From Apiotrichum sp. Y4204 (Eukaryota; Basidiomycota; Tremellomycetes; Trichosporonales; Trichosporonaceae): a stretch of DNA of 64,000 bases. Below the pieces are notes generated by a model. The model saw only the letters and a program-made list of their open reading frames with translations. It did no database searches and had not been told where the DNA came from. How positions within the stretch are numbered: the first letter of the stretch is position 1; the number at the start of each line of letters is the position of its first letter. Below are positions 46,220-57,868 of this stretch, one piece after another. The DNA is taken from positions 930,001 through 994,000 of the forward strand of contig JAMYHL010000004.1 of NCBI GenBank assembly GCA_025531455.1. Reading direction: 5' to 3'. A program made the translations under genes and the position numbers.

Positions 46220-46521
46220 GTCTAGACAGAGTATTACCGAATATACATATATAGTAGAGTGCGGAGCGCATCTCGTTGTGGCAGGCATGTATCCACGGAA
46301 CCGCACACGTTTTGTACCTGGGACAATATCCTGTGTTAGCATGCATGGCTTGTAGCTAGTGGTTCAGGTTTGCAAAGGGGAAGTAAATGAACGGCTTATA
46401 CATCACGCGATTTATAACACAGATAGAGTCTATGATTGTCCGGAATCAGGACCCGAGACCAGCTCAAAGGTCGGATTACCACTGCCAACGAGACGTGAGA
46501 CGGGGTACGAGCCACGACACT
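46220..46521. other. Convergent 3' intergenic region
   Basis: 302 bases between the stops of the Zn2Cys6 gene and the Gln/Ala-repeat gene. A TATA-rich patch (atatacatatatag) lies near 46240. Nothing else is recognised. Confidence 0.4.
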
Positions 46522-49291
46522 CTACGGTCCACCAGTCTCGCCCTCGTCGTCCTCGCCCTCGGCATCCTCATCTTCCCCCTCGGTAAAGAGGGAATTGGCA
46601 TCCTCATCCTCGTCCTCATCCTCGTCCCCATCCCCATCCTCATCCTCAGCCTCATCCTGCGCCTCCTGCTGGGTCGTAGCCTGGGGGTCGGTCGCCTGCG
46701 GGTTTGAGGCCGGTTGGGCCGTGGCCTGTTGGATAGCGGCCTGCTGGACCGAATCCTGTTGGATAGCGGCCTGCTGGACCGCAGCCTGTTGCATCGCGGC
46801 CTGTTGGACCGCAGCTGGTTGGATCGCGGCCTGCTGGACCGAAGCCTGTTGGATCGCGGCCTGCTGGACCGCAGCCTGTTGCATCGCGGCCTGCTGGACT
46901 GCAGCTTGTTGCATCGCGGCCTGCTGGACCGCAGCCTGTTGCATCGCGCCCTGCTGGATAGTGTCCTGCTGGGCCATGACCGGCTCGATCGCCTGCTGAC
47001 CAGAACCCGCAGGAGGAAGCGGAATACCCTCGATCTCGTCCCAGTCCCCCTCCTCCGTGCCCCCGCGGGCTTCCCACGCAGCCAACCGCCTCACCTGGAG
47101 ATCCATGATGCGCTGAAATTCCTCGTGCGTCACATTAGCCAGAAAGGCGTCGAGGTCGCCGTACCCGAACACGTTGTCCGTCCGGATCGCCTCGTCTGGC
47201 AGGTGCGCCGTGCGGTTTGGCGGAACATATCCGGGAGGTGGAGTGTGCGAGCGCGAACCGGGACCAAGGGCGGGAACCGTGTGCGGACCGGAGAGAGGGA
47301 ACGGCGCGTAATAGTCGATACCGATCTCCGCGAGCGACGCCACGAGCGCTTCGCGGTCCCATGGCCGCCGGGGCTCGTCTTCTTCGCCGGATTCGCCGTC
47401 CGTGTATTCGGCATCCTCGTCGTCGTCCTGGGCGTCCTCTACACCCGTGGGGTATTCCTCGGCGTCCATGTACGCGTCCTCCCCGGCGTTGTCCTCGTGT
47501 TCCGCATATTCCTGGCCGGCGTAACCTTGGGTCTCCGGGTGCTGGGCCTGGAAGCCGTTGGTGGGGCCGTTGATAGAACCGTTAGCGGAGGCCTCAGTGA
47601 CCAACGGCTCCTGAAAATCCATCAGCGGAAACCCCGCCGCCGGGTCGAACTGGGCTGGCGCGGCAGGCGTGGGCGGCACGGGGATGGGGCCAGTCGGGGC
47701 GGAAGTGAAGCCAGAAGGGAGGCCAGGCGGAACCCCAGCGTGGCCAGCGTAGCCAGCGTATTCGGCGTGGCCAGCGACACCAGAGTCTCCTGAGACGCCG
47801 GGTAAAACTCCAGAGAAGCTGGGGGTGGCGCCAAGTGCCTGAGGCGAGAGTGCAGCAGGCGCAGTAGGGGCGACAGGCAAGGCTGGCCCGTGCGTGGGAC
47901 CAGCAGGAGCAGACGGGTCAAAGTTGACGTACTGCTCCCACTCGTCAGGGACAGCGTAGCCCGTGAGCGCCGGCTGGCTGGAAGGGGCGGCGGAGGTGGA
48001 AGCGGCGGGAGCGGCGGGAACGGAGGGCTGGGCGTACGGGTGGTCGTATCCTACGTCCTCCTCGTCGCTGGGGATGTACCGCACTGTGCTGGACGATGCG
48101 ATGCGCATGTTCTCGGCCGACATGGCGGCTTGGGCAGCGGGGGCTTGCGCGGCGGCGGCTTGCGCGGCTTCGTCGACTTCGAGGTGTGCACCTGCGGCAG
48201 CCTCGCGAGCGCGCGCAGCGAGAGCGATCCGGTCTGCCTTCTCCTGCTGCGACTTCTCTTGCTGCTGGCGCAGCTTGTGGAAATACTGCTGCTGGCGCTG
48301 CTGGAGGAGATACTGCTTGTGGAGGTGTTCCTGCTCCTCGAGGGAAAGATGCTCCTCGGGAGCGCCGTGGGTCGCGTCCGGGGGCGGCGGCGGGTACGGC
48401 AGGGTGGTGTGTTGTGCGTCCTGGTGGCCGGGCTGCCTGACGGTGGGTTGTGGCCACCGGAGCTGGGGAGGGCGGTTGCTGGGCCCACTCTCAATGTCGA
48501 ACCCGTTCGTCACACTCTGCTGGTGATGATGGGGAGGTTGAGAAGAAGAGGGAGCACCGCTAGAACCGATATATACGATTTCCTCCTTGTCTGGATCCAG
48601 CCGCCTGCGCTTGGATGGACCGGCCTCTGCATTCCCATTCCAGCTCGCACCGGGCGGGACTTCCGGAGGCCCCGGAGGGAGAGGGGAGGGCGTGTGCGTA
48701 GCTTCGGACGACCTGTGCCTTTTGTTCGTGCGCTTTGTCTTGTTGTTGCACTTTGCACTCGGGGGATACGAGCCCGGGCTGGGTTTGTCGTGCGTCTCGC
48801 GGTACCTTATGCGCGGGGCCCACGCGTCTGTCGGATGCAGCTCGTCTCGCACATTGCCATTCGCGTCTGCCTCGTGTGGTGGAGGCTTGGGGGGGACCGG
48901 GAGGTCGATGACACCGTACGGTACGAGGAGGCACGGCTGCATCGCGACGGGGAGGTGGGTCGCAAGCTTGTTCCGCCGCTCGGGCTCGACGCGGACGTAC
49001 GGCGCGCCAATGTCGAACAACACCTTTTCCGTACGGGCAGCGTTTAGGGCTGGGGCGTGCTTTGGCGCGTCGGTCCGGCCGCTGGCGGTGCGGTGTGCAA
49101 TGTTCTGCCAGATGAGGTTGGACGATGCGGCAAAAAGGCGGATCGCGGCGTCCACGCGGGCCTTGGCGGCATGGAGCTCGTCGAGGGTGAGCTACATGTT
49201 AGCGGGGACAGGGGGGCTCGCTCACGTTGTCAAGGGAAAAGTGCCACACTTCGCTGGGCGACGTATCCGGCACGGGGGCGGTGGCGGTCAT
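46522..49291 (-). CDS. Gln/Ala pentapeptide-repeat protein of unknown function
   Basis: Exons complement(46522..49191, 49226..49291), 911 residues, 34-nt intron. I do not recognise the family. Residues 1-~130 look globular and probably conserved (SPSEVWHFSLDN; LTLDELHAAKARVDAAIRLF; VLFDIGAPYVRVEPERRNKL). A basic Lys/Arg patch with nuclear-signal character follows (CNNKTKRTNKRHR; PSKRRRLD). Then come a Gln-rich coiled coil (QQRQQQYFHKLRQQQEKSQQ), Ala/Pro/Gly-rich linkers, and an acidic-aromatic segment (WDREALVASLAEIGIDYYAP). Residues ~759-846 are tandem QQAAx pentapeptides (x = M, V, I or S). The terminal ~50 residues are almost pure Glu/Asp. Overall this looks like a nuclear scaffold or transcription co-regulator (inference). 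Confidence 0.75.
46720..46980. repeat. 15-bp / 30-bp coding tandem repeat (QQAAx units)
   Basis: On the plus strand ggcctgctggaccgcagcct and variants recur with a 15-bp half-period and a 30-bp higher-order period. All copies stay in frame in the Gln/Ala-repeat gene and give about 17 pentapeptides. Codon wobble differs between copies, so the array is not a very recent expansion throughout. Confidence 0.85.
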
Positions 49292-50366
49292 GTGGGCTGA
49301 TGCCAGCGTAGCTTCGATCTGTTAAGTGAGATGGGGATGACACGAGTCAGGAGATGAGGCGGGCTGTCAAGAGCGAGAGCTGAGACTCGAGAGCTTAGAC
49401 TTGAGAGTTTGGTAGAAATGGTGGAGTGGGGATGGAGGTGCTTCTCGAGGAGGACATGTTTATATCCTTCACCCGCGTCCTTGAAGGTGTTCATGTCCCT
49501 CACCCGCGGGGAGCCACCGTCCTTGTCTCCCAGCCAGTTCGCGCGACGGACGAGACATGGTGTGGGGAAAGACATCGCTGAGGAGGTAGGTGGTATTGTT
49601 ATTGTCATTTTTTTTTGGTTATTTTTCGTGGTTGTTTTTTCATCGCCTCCCCCTCTCGGGGCTTCATATCCCCAAGTACAGTGTTGTCAGACATGTGTAG
49701 TGTGCGGACGTGGTGGGCATTTCAGTAGAAATCGAGGGATGGGGAAAGGTAAAGAACAAACGGGAGTCAAAGAACGGAGACACGACAATAAGAGAGATGG
49801 GGTGTGGAGAGTCACACAATGCAGTATACGCACCAGACTGAAACGCAACACATGAAGAGTATGTATGGCTTTGAATAAAAGTAATGTTCCACATTCGCCG
49901 TATTCGAGAAACATTAGAGGGCAGTGTGCCACAGTGTGCCACAGGGTCTCAGGCCCTTACTGCATGTCTCACACCACACGTTTCGCCCGCTTATGCTTCT
50001 TTTGTCGAGCTGTGACGGCGGTGACGTTGCAATGGGCTGGCTATGGGATGCGATGTATCGCTGCCTGTCGCCCTGCTTTGACCACCATACATATCAGTTG
50101 TGACGATGCGAACACGGGTTCGCCACATTTGGTGCATTCGGTCTGCCACATGCCATGATTTCGACAATTGCGACATGCGACAATCCACACTCTGGGCTGT
50201 ACGTTACGGTTCAATGAGATTTGATTCCCGCTTGTCGCATGGTTCAACGCATGAATGGTTGTCAGCGCCTGTGCACCTGCCATATGGATCCCGCGGTTAG
50301 TCACAGTTAGTACTCGATATCCAACATCATATTCATACAATTAAAACTCTATCCCAAATCTATAAG
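49292..50366. other. 1.1-kb spacer between two minus-strand genes
   Basis: It should contain the Gln/Ala-repeat gene's promoter (49292 onwards, with a T-rich run at 49607-49640) and the 3' flank of the arrestin-like gene. Overlapping short open frames around 49865-50340 resemble no protein. No tRNA-like fold was found. Confidence 0.45.
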
Positions 50367-52163
50367 CTACCACGGCCTCCCCCGCTCCTCCTTGATGCTA
50401 GGCGGGGTGATCTGCCCGCTGCCCGGCTCCTCCTCGGGGATGACCTTGCGCATGCGCTCCTCCAGGTGGCGGAGGGAGAACCCGCACGCGCAGTCTGCCC
50501 ATTTTGATTTCGGGTCGTCGTCGTTGGTGATGAACCGCCGCTCGCACGCCGGACACACGCCGTTCGGGTACGTTGCCGGGTCGTGGTCGTGTCGGCTGTG
50601 CGGGACGCCGGTGAGCGGGCACGTGCGGCACGCCTGCGCCTCCCCCGGCGTCTTGCATACCGGACACGGCGCGGTGTCGAACGCCAGGGACTCGTACGAG
50701 GGGAGATCGAGGACTTCGGGGATAAAGCCGCACGACGGGACGATCACGGGCTTGTCGACGCGCATGAGCCGCAGCGCGCCTTGGCCCGGGATTGGCTCGC
50801 CAGTGACGTCCTCCCCCCACACCGAGTAGAATACCTCGAGCACGAGCTGGTGCGTCACCTTGATTGGGGTAATGATTCTGAGAGTTAGTAGGATTGAGGC
50901 AATCCGCAACTCACCCCTCGAGCGTGGATGGGCGGCCGGTCTCGTCGTTTGGCAACCGCCCGTTCCCCGTAATGTTCAACCCCGTGCTGTCCGCGTTCTT
51001 CGTGTTCGGTCCCTGGGACTCGGGGCCGCGCCAGAGCGCCGGCGCGCTGAGCGTGGGCTTTGCCGGTGGCCGCACGCCCTTTTCCCACACCACAAAGGGG
51101 GTCATTGCAACAATAGGCTGTGCGTCCTGTCCATCGCGCGGCGAGGTGATCGCAGTGGTTTGCGTGAGGATCACGCGCATGTAGTAGATTGTCGTTGCGG
51201 GCTCTGGCGCGGGGACATTGATAAAGCACTTGAGCAGGGCGCACACCGTCCACACATCCGACATGAAGCGGATCTCAAACGCGCCAAGGCCGGGCACCTC
51301 GCCCTGCCGCCGCTCGTCGAGGATGCTCACCGCGTTATTCGCCTCGGGGTTGTACATTATCCAGATGGACCGGGACGCGGTGGATGATCCCATGAGCCAC
51401 TGCACCTCTTCTTCAGAGGACGTGACCGGGTCAGCCCATGAGACGAGCATCTGCGTCGCGATGGGCCCGATGGGGGGTTCGGCCGAGGCCTCGGCTCTCG
51501 CTGCAGCCGCAGCGAGGTCGATCGGGGTAGTAGGCGTGTTGGAGCCGGATCCCGACCCTTGTCCGGACCCACGGCGCTCGGGCGACCGCCCGCGGCGCGG
51601 CGTCGGTGCCGGACTGGCCACAGGCGTAAATGGCAACACGGGGCGGCCACTCAGACCCTCGACCTCGGCAATCAGGTCCAGACGCACTTGTCCTGTCGGG
51701 TGCACGTCGTACGGCGCGAGAGCAAACGGCACGATAATCGTAAAGCCGAATCTGGCGGGTCAGAACAGTTCCATTTTTATGACACCCACCGCTGCACACC
51801 CTCCTCGAGGATGATGGCGCCCTTGACCTCGATGGTGCGCTGGAAGAGCACGTCCTCCTCCCACCCGCGCCCTGGGCCCATGTTGAGGCGGCAAATGTTC
51901 CGTAATGTAAGCCGGATGGCGCGGCATCGCTTTCGTCCCATTCCCTTGGGAACATCAATCTCGAGCTCGCCGCGCAGATCCCGCTCGAGGTTGTCGGGGA
52001 TTTCCGTACTCCCCCCAAGCACGGCGGGCACGTCGGGGTGGTAGCACGTCATGAACACGCCGCCGTAGCTCGGGACGTTTATCTGGATGCGGACGCGTTT
52101 CGAGGAGCGCGAGGGCGAGCTCGTGCGCGACGCCGAGCGCGACCCGGGAAGAAAGCGCCGCAT
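50367..52163 (-). CDS. Arrestin-like protein with C-terminal Cys-rich (zinc-ribbon-like) region
   Basis: Exons complement(50367..50877, 50915..51751, 51790..52163), 573 residues. The N-terminal half has arrestin-fold strands: VRIQINVPSYGGVFMTCYHP, LRGELEIDVPKGM, CRAIRLTLRNICRLNMG, FQRTIEVKGAIILEEGVQRF, and TIIVPFALAPYDVHPTGQVR. A second beta-rich half runs through ADPVTSSEEEVQWLMGSSTA, MSDVWTVCALLKCFIN and IKVTHQLVLEVFYSVWGE, as in alpha-arrestins that act as ubiquitin-ligase or signalling adaptors. The last ~100 residues carry paired cysteines (CPVC...CRTC; CPACERRF; CACGFSL) with intervening His residues, which could bind zinc. I see no PPxY motif in the tail. The combination is unusual. 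Function is unknown. Confidence 0.7.
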
Positions 52164-53232
52164 CGTGGGCGGGCTTTGCGGCTTACGCTAGCTCAGGTAC
52201 GTTCTGGGGTGGGGGAGGGTGTGTGTGTGATGCGGATTATAGAATGAGAAGGATGGTCTGTGCTTTGCGTTTTCGAGGGGGCTGTTTGGTATTTGGGGGT
52301 CGATGAGAAGCAGTGTCCGGCCCGTCAGAGCTGTCGCGGGTGGCGATGGGGGATGGATGAGAGTGGGGAGTGGGCAATTGGGTGTTTTCTCGTTGCTGTC
52401 GTCTATCTGTAGTCGTTGGTCCGTTGGACAGGAGCTATAGGATCTACCCATATGGCCATCAGAGCTTTCAGAGGTTAGTTGCCGTCGTCGGTCCCGCGCT
52501 TGTTATTTTTGATCATTTTGGCGTCTCGGAGCGGCGAATACAAGGACGGAGATGGCCGTATCTCCGTTTGCCATCACCAAACCCCCGACGCCCCCTGCCC
52601 CGCCCGACCGCCGACCGCCGAGGTACCCGGCGGCACAGGCATGTATGCAGATCGATACGAAGCTGCCCACAGCTGTCCATCCTTCAATTTCCTCTTCATA
52701 TGCATCGTATCGAGCAGAATTACAGCGCAAAGATACGGCAGCGAGCGCGGAAAATAGAACAGTGCGGGATCTGTGGAAGACAAGACTGGCCAAATCTCAC
52801 AATCACTCACCACACTGAGACCACGCACGACGCACGAGCTGAGAGCTCAGAGCCGGCGGCAAACAACGTGCCTGCGGCGTCTCGAGCCCCGAACGCCCTA
52901 ACACCCGAGGTCTCGAATCCGACCTCCCCTTACATCCGGTCCGCGGCCGTTACTTCCACCACTGGACGGCGTGACTGGAAGCCGACCTATGCGACTAAGT
53001 GAGATATTGTTGACATGAAATGAGAAATGAGACATATGAGAGAAAGAATCCTAGTTATCCTAGATCCCAATCGAAGCCAAGAAAAACGCACAGACCCATT
53101 CGTCACGGCCAACGTCGTTTGTCGTTTGGCATCCTCCGAACGGCCGCAGCGGCATCCTAGGAGGAGCGGATAGCCGATTATCCTCCTCGAGTGCAATCCT
53201 CCTTTTGCTTCTCTACACTCGTCACGTCTCCC
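52164..53232. other. 1.1-kb divergent intergenic region, arrestin-like/MBOAT
   Basis: A long plus-strand open frame (52370-53002) exists, but it has no conserved features and an Arg/Ser/Pro composition typical of GC-driven chance frames; I do not call it a gene. The rest probably holds two promoters. Confidence 0.4.
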
Positions 53233-54984
53233 ATGCTCGCTGCTGCGCGGGACCTCCCCTCCGCGCCGGCGGTGCTCGGCGCGATCCGCAGCGCGCTCCC
53301 GACTCCCCGCACGCCGACGGTGTTTGACATTCTCCTCGCGCACGCCGCTATAGGCCTCAGCATCGTCGCGCTCGTCCCGCCCCCGACGCGGGCGGTCCGC
53401 GCAGCCCGCGCAGCCCTCGCGCCCCTCGTCGTCGCGGCCTGGTTCTGGCTCGGATATGTGCCCCTCCTCCGCTCGCCGCAGGAGCGCTGGGGCACGACCA
53501 TGCTGCTCGGTGAGTGCGCCCAAAATGCCAGAAATCTGATAGTAGTCAACTTTGCATTCCGCGCACTCGAGACGCTCGTCGCCTTCCCCCCGGAATCCCA
53601 CTGCTACCGCCTCAAGCCGACCGCGTCGGGCGCGGTTGCCGAGCCAGAGCCGGTGCCCCCGCCGTGGACGTGGGCGAAGGCGGAATGGGCGATGAGCCTG
53701 TGGTGGTCGTGGCGCGGCATTGGGTGGAACTATGGACCGCCACTCGCCTCGTCGATGCGCGAGGAGCCGTACACGACGCGCTCGTCGCGGAGGCACTACC
53801 TCATTCACAGGGGTATCTATCTCGTCGCAGTGTATGCGGTCGAGGACCTCGCGTCGACGTTTATGCGCCTCGTCGCGTCCGATTTCTACGTCTCCGCCAC
53901 CACGCCGTACGCCGCGCTCACCACCTGGCAGCGCGGGTGGTACTCTATTGCCGTCGTTGCGCGCATCCTCTGCAGCATCGAGTTTACCCACGTCGGATGC
54001 TCCCTTGCGTGCGTTGCGGCCGGCGGGTACTTTGGCCTCGAGGGCGAGCTCTGGTCGCCGTGGGGATGGCCGCCGGTCTTCGCCAGCGTAGGCTCCATCT
54101 GGAACCATCCCGGCCTCGCATACATGTGGAACAGGGTGGGTGCACTCCGAGGCCGAGGCTGTGCGCATCTCCACTGACAGCAGGCTTGGAACCAGTACAA
54201 CCGCCGTATGCTGCACTGCTGGGCATGGGTCGGTATCTGCGAGACGCTGCTGCGCCTCACGCCGTCGGGCGAGTCGGTGCAGAACCCGCGCCCAAAGCCC
54301 AAGGCTGCCGACACAAACACGAATCTGGTGCGCAAGGCGGTGACGAATGCGAAGAAGCACACGGTACCGCTGGTCATTGCTGCCACCGGCGTCGGAGCCG
54401 ACACTGCCCGCCCACGCATCCCGCTGACGCCGCCGGTCGAGGACGGCTCTGACAAGACGCTGCGTCATGTAGCCAAAGCGAACGGCAGCGACGCACCGCA
54501 GCCGTCGCCGCCGCTCTCCCCGCCTGACTCGGGGCGCAGCACCCCGGCAGTGCCGTACCAGCCGGACCCGCGACCCCCGCGCGCATCGCTCTTCACCAAC
54601 CTCTTCAAGTCGGTTATTGTCTTTGCATTCTCAGGCCTGCACCACGACTGGGCGTCGTTTGTGATGCTGCTCGACGCCGTGGGGCGCGGCGAGACCGTCC
54701 GCTGGCGCAGGCTCTTCTCCCTCTCCCCCTTTTTCCTCATGCAACCGCTCGGTCTCGCCTTCGAGGCGATCGTAAAGCAGCACTGGCGCAAGTTTAAGCA
54801 TTCGCGCGGATGGCCGCCCGGCCCGCCGTCGACCCTCGAGCGCGCGGTCGGCTTTGCGTGGACATGGGTGTGGCTTGGATGGACGGCGCGTTTCTTCGTC
54901 GAGGGCACCGCCGCGCTCGGCGTCTGGAGACACTTTCCGGACAAGACGTTTATCAGTGCACTCGGCTGGGTGTGGGGCGTGTAG
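53233..54984 (+). CDS. Wax-synthase-like membrane-bound O-acyltransferase (MBOAT)
   Basis: Exons 53233..54135 and 54184..54984, 567 residues. A polytopic membrane protein of the fungal wax-synthase/Tri7-like group. Hydrophobic segments run through FDILLAHAAIGLSIVALVP and LAPLVVAAWFWLGYVPLL. The conserved region WSLWWSWRGIGWNYGP-like reads MSLWWSWRGIGWNYGPPLAS, and the catalytic histidine lies in FSGLHHDWASF (His454/455). Between them a hydrophilic loop of about 110 residues (VGADTARPRIPLTPPVEDGS) is inserted. The acyl acceptor is unknown. At 53511-53543 a potential 33-nt intron (gtgagtgcgc...tgatag) is in frame and stop-free; I read through it, but splicing there would remove 11 residues and is plausible. 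Confidence 0.8.
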
Positions 54985-55665
54985 AATAGATGTATGCATT
55001 TGTGATGGGTAGATGGAGAGTGATGGGAGAACGGAGATAAATGAGATCTGCACACAGCAAGTGGACACGACTTCGTGACGACCTCATCGTCTCCATCATC
55101 GTTCCGAGTGTTCGGTCCACAGGTTCATCAGAATCAGTCTCGGGTGGAGGCGGGGCCGGCAGGGCACAAATCCCATCAACGTCATACGCACGTGTGACGC
55201 CTAATACCCTTTTCCTATATTCATTCTTGAACTCTCGATTAATCTTTCTAATGATCAGATACTATGCCCTTTATCCCTGCCCTGACTGGCTCGGGACAAA
55301 GTGCCACACACTCGGCGATATCTCTCGCCCAGCCTGGCTGCTGGCTTGGACCCATGGACTGGCAGCCACATGGCAATACAGCCGAGCCAGCTCTCTCTGA
55401 AGCTCTCTGCTCCGAGCCACTCCGAGAGCCGAGCCTGGCAGAGGGCTCTGCTCCGCCAGGCTCTGCCCCCACTGTAGCACTCTTTCGGCCAATGACCTGT
55501 TCTGTAGTGGTCGTACTGCTTTTACTTGCTGCCTGCCTGCGCTGCACACCACTCGCTCGTCCTCGCTCGCTGCTCGTCGGCCCTTCACCACCTCGACTCA
55601 CCACTCTCTCTCCACCCTCCTTCTCGGCCCTCCTCCCCCCCCCTCCCTCCCCGCCCGCGCCCAAA
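54985..55665. promoter_or_regulatory. Upstream region of RIP1
   Basis: 681 bases. A 9-bp inverted repeat, gagcctggc (55431-55439) and gccaggctc (55455-55463), with a 15-nt spacer lies about 200 bp upstream of the RIP1 ATG amid many gagcc/ggctc words. The final 120 bases are strongly CT-rich. No gene is seen. Confidence 0.45.
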
Positions 55666-56976
55666 ATGAGCCTCACCCGCATCAACCTCGCGCCCACGGT
55701 CCGCACCCTCGCCTCGGGCGTCCCCGCTGCCCGCGTCGCGCTCAACCTCCCCACCAACCCCCACCACGGCCACGGCCACGGCCCCCGCGCCGACCAGCCC
55801 GCCAAGTTTGCTGGTGCGTATGGCGCGACCGCCGTTACCCGCGTGAACGGTGCGTCTGGAGGAGCGAGGAGAGGGGGAGACGGAGTGTGTTGGGCGGGGT
55901 GGGAGCGAAGATTGAGGTGGTGGAGACGCAGCGCGGACACTGCGGAACACTGGGGTGTTATTCCGGCCCGGTGTGGTTCCCTACTTCTTCACCAACGGCG
56001 TTGAGCGATTACTGTCGGCGCACAGCTGCGCGGTGGTGATTGCGAAGCGCGCATGTGTTCCGCGCCATTACACGCTGTGTCCGTAGCCTGCCGAGTCTCG
56101 GGCCCGAGAGAGATCTCAGCCGAGCTCCGTCTCGCACTTCATCTCACCTGCCCAGCACCACGCCGAACCCCCTTCTGTCTATCCCACACTGCCCCAGAAG
56201 ACATACTGACTCGCAGCCCCTGCGACTGGCGTCTTCTCGGCGCGCCGCATGCACACCTCGAGCCGCGCGCTCGCCGGCCGCTACTCGAACGGCGTCCCCG
56301 ACACCTCGGCCTACCAGACCCGCAACGAGTCGACCAACAAGACCATGAGCTACTTCATGGTCGGTGCCCTCGGTGCCCTCACTGCCTCGGGCGCCAAGTC
56401 GACCGTCGCCGACATTCTCTCGAACATGGGCGCCTCCGCCGATGTCCTTGCGCTCGCCAAGGTCGAGGTCGAGATGGGCTCGATTCCTGAGGGTAAGTAA
56501 CTGACCGCAATGCGCGCGGCGGCGCGCATCGCCATATACAATCACCCTGGTATGCAGTTGTCGCTTACGCCACAGGCAAGAACCTTATCGTCAAGTGGCG
56601 TGGAAAGCCCGTCTTCATCCGCCACCGTACCCCCGACGAGATCGAGGAGGCCCGCTCGGTCGACATCAAGACCCTCCGTGACCCCGAGACCGACGAGCAG
56701 CGCACCATCCGCCCGGAGTGGTAAGTCCAGAGTCGCGCCCACTTGCGGCTGCAAGTGTCCATCCCTAACTCTCCCAGGCTCGTCATGCTCGGTGTCTGCA
56801 CCCACCTCGGCTGTGTCCCCATTGGCGAGGCCGGCGAGTACCACGGCTGGTTCTGCCCCTGCCACGGCTCGCACTACGACATCTCGGGCCGTATCCGCAA
56901 GGGCCCTGCGCCCCTCAACCTTGAGGTCCCCGAGTACGGCTTCAACGACGACGAGGAGAAGATTGTTGTCGGTTAG
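55666..56976 (+). CDS. RIP1: Rieske iron-sulfur protein of cytochrome bc1 complex
   Basis: Exons 55666..55813, 56217..56492, 56576..56720, 56778..56976, 255 residues. It carries electrons from ubiquinol to cytochrome c1 in the inner mitochondrial membrane. A mitochondrial presequence (residues 1-~60, ending near [15 protein letters not shown]) precedes the membrane anchor ([20 protein letters not shown]). The Rieske fold follows: [16 protein letters not shown], box I CTHLGCVP (Cys197, His199, disulfide Cys202) and box II CPCHGSH (Cys216, His219, disulfide Cys218). All cluster ligands are present. Intron 1 is 403 nt, the largest fully contained intron in the window and about ten times the local norm. 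Confidence 0.97.
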
Positions 56977-57868
56977 ACAAGTTGCAATGCACAATATTGG
57001 GTCGTGAGGATAGGACTTGGGGTGGGAGTGGAGACGCGCTTGTGGTCGGAGAGAAGACGGAGCGGGATAGAGGGTATGGAGGGTGAGAGCGGAGAGTGGA
57101 GAGTACGAAAGAGCAGGTTGAAGTTGGAGCGAGGATCGAGTAGACGAGCCGGGAAGAGCAGAGGAGGCCAGCTCGCATAGGCAAACCGCGACGAACTGCT
57201 CTTGCTATTCTTGTCGGGCGCTTCGGGCTGCAGTTATGGTGAGGGCGGCCAGTAGGACAGAAACCCCGGAGGATGACGATGATCGGGGAGTGCAGATCGC
57301 ATCGTATCGCAATCGGGGTGACTCGGCATCTGTACATTCCGCACTTTGGCATACATGGAGAGCAGCAATCGTCTCCTGCCTTCGTGCTTCCTTCTATCGA
57401 TGCAGCCTCCATTTATACTTTCCTTCGTGCACAGCCGTATCATTCACCCATCTCCCTCTATGAACTGCCATCCCCGTTCGTACCTCATGAACCTCCCTCA
57501 CACTGACCCGAAAACCAACACCTCACCTGTAGTCGACAGAGTGGCACTGCCACAGCCACCGGCTCGGCTACCCTCCCTCCTGCCCGCAGCCGATATCAGA
57601 CATGTAGAAACGCGCTCTTGCTAGTAGTATCTGTCTGACCGAGCGTGTCGGTGCGGCGCTCGCTCGCCATACAGCTGGAATATGTGGGGCTCTGAGCGAG
57701 TTGCAGGCGCACTGTCGAAACGCCCGACTCTGCGCGGACCAAACTTCCCAGCTTCCCAGCCTGCAAGTAATCGTTTCCTCTCCCATTTCTCGCCCCTCGA
57801 TGCCCTCCACCTCCCTTGGGTGCAATGTATACATGCCAGAACAGTGTGTGACGCTCCATGCTCCTCCC
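56977..57868. other. Convergent 3' intergenic region, RIP1/MRPL15
   Basis: 892 bases with no recognisable gene. Several short plus-strand frames around 57236-57624 overlap in all three phases. The spacer is long for a convergent pair here. Confidence 0.45.

Noticed and set aside
52370..53002. 210-codon plus-strand open frame
   Set aside because: No conserved feature, lies in a divergent promoter region, and other frames overlap it.
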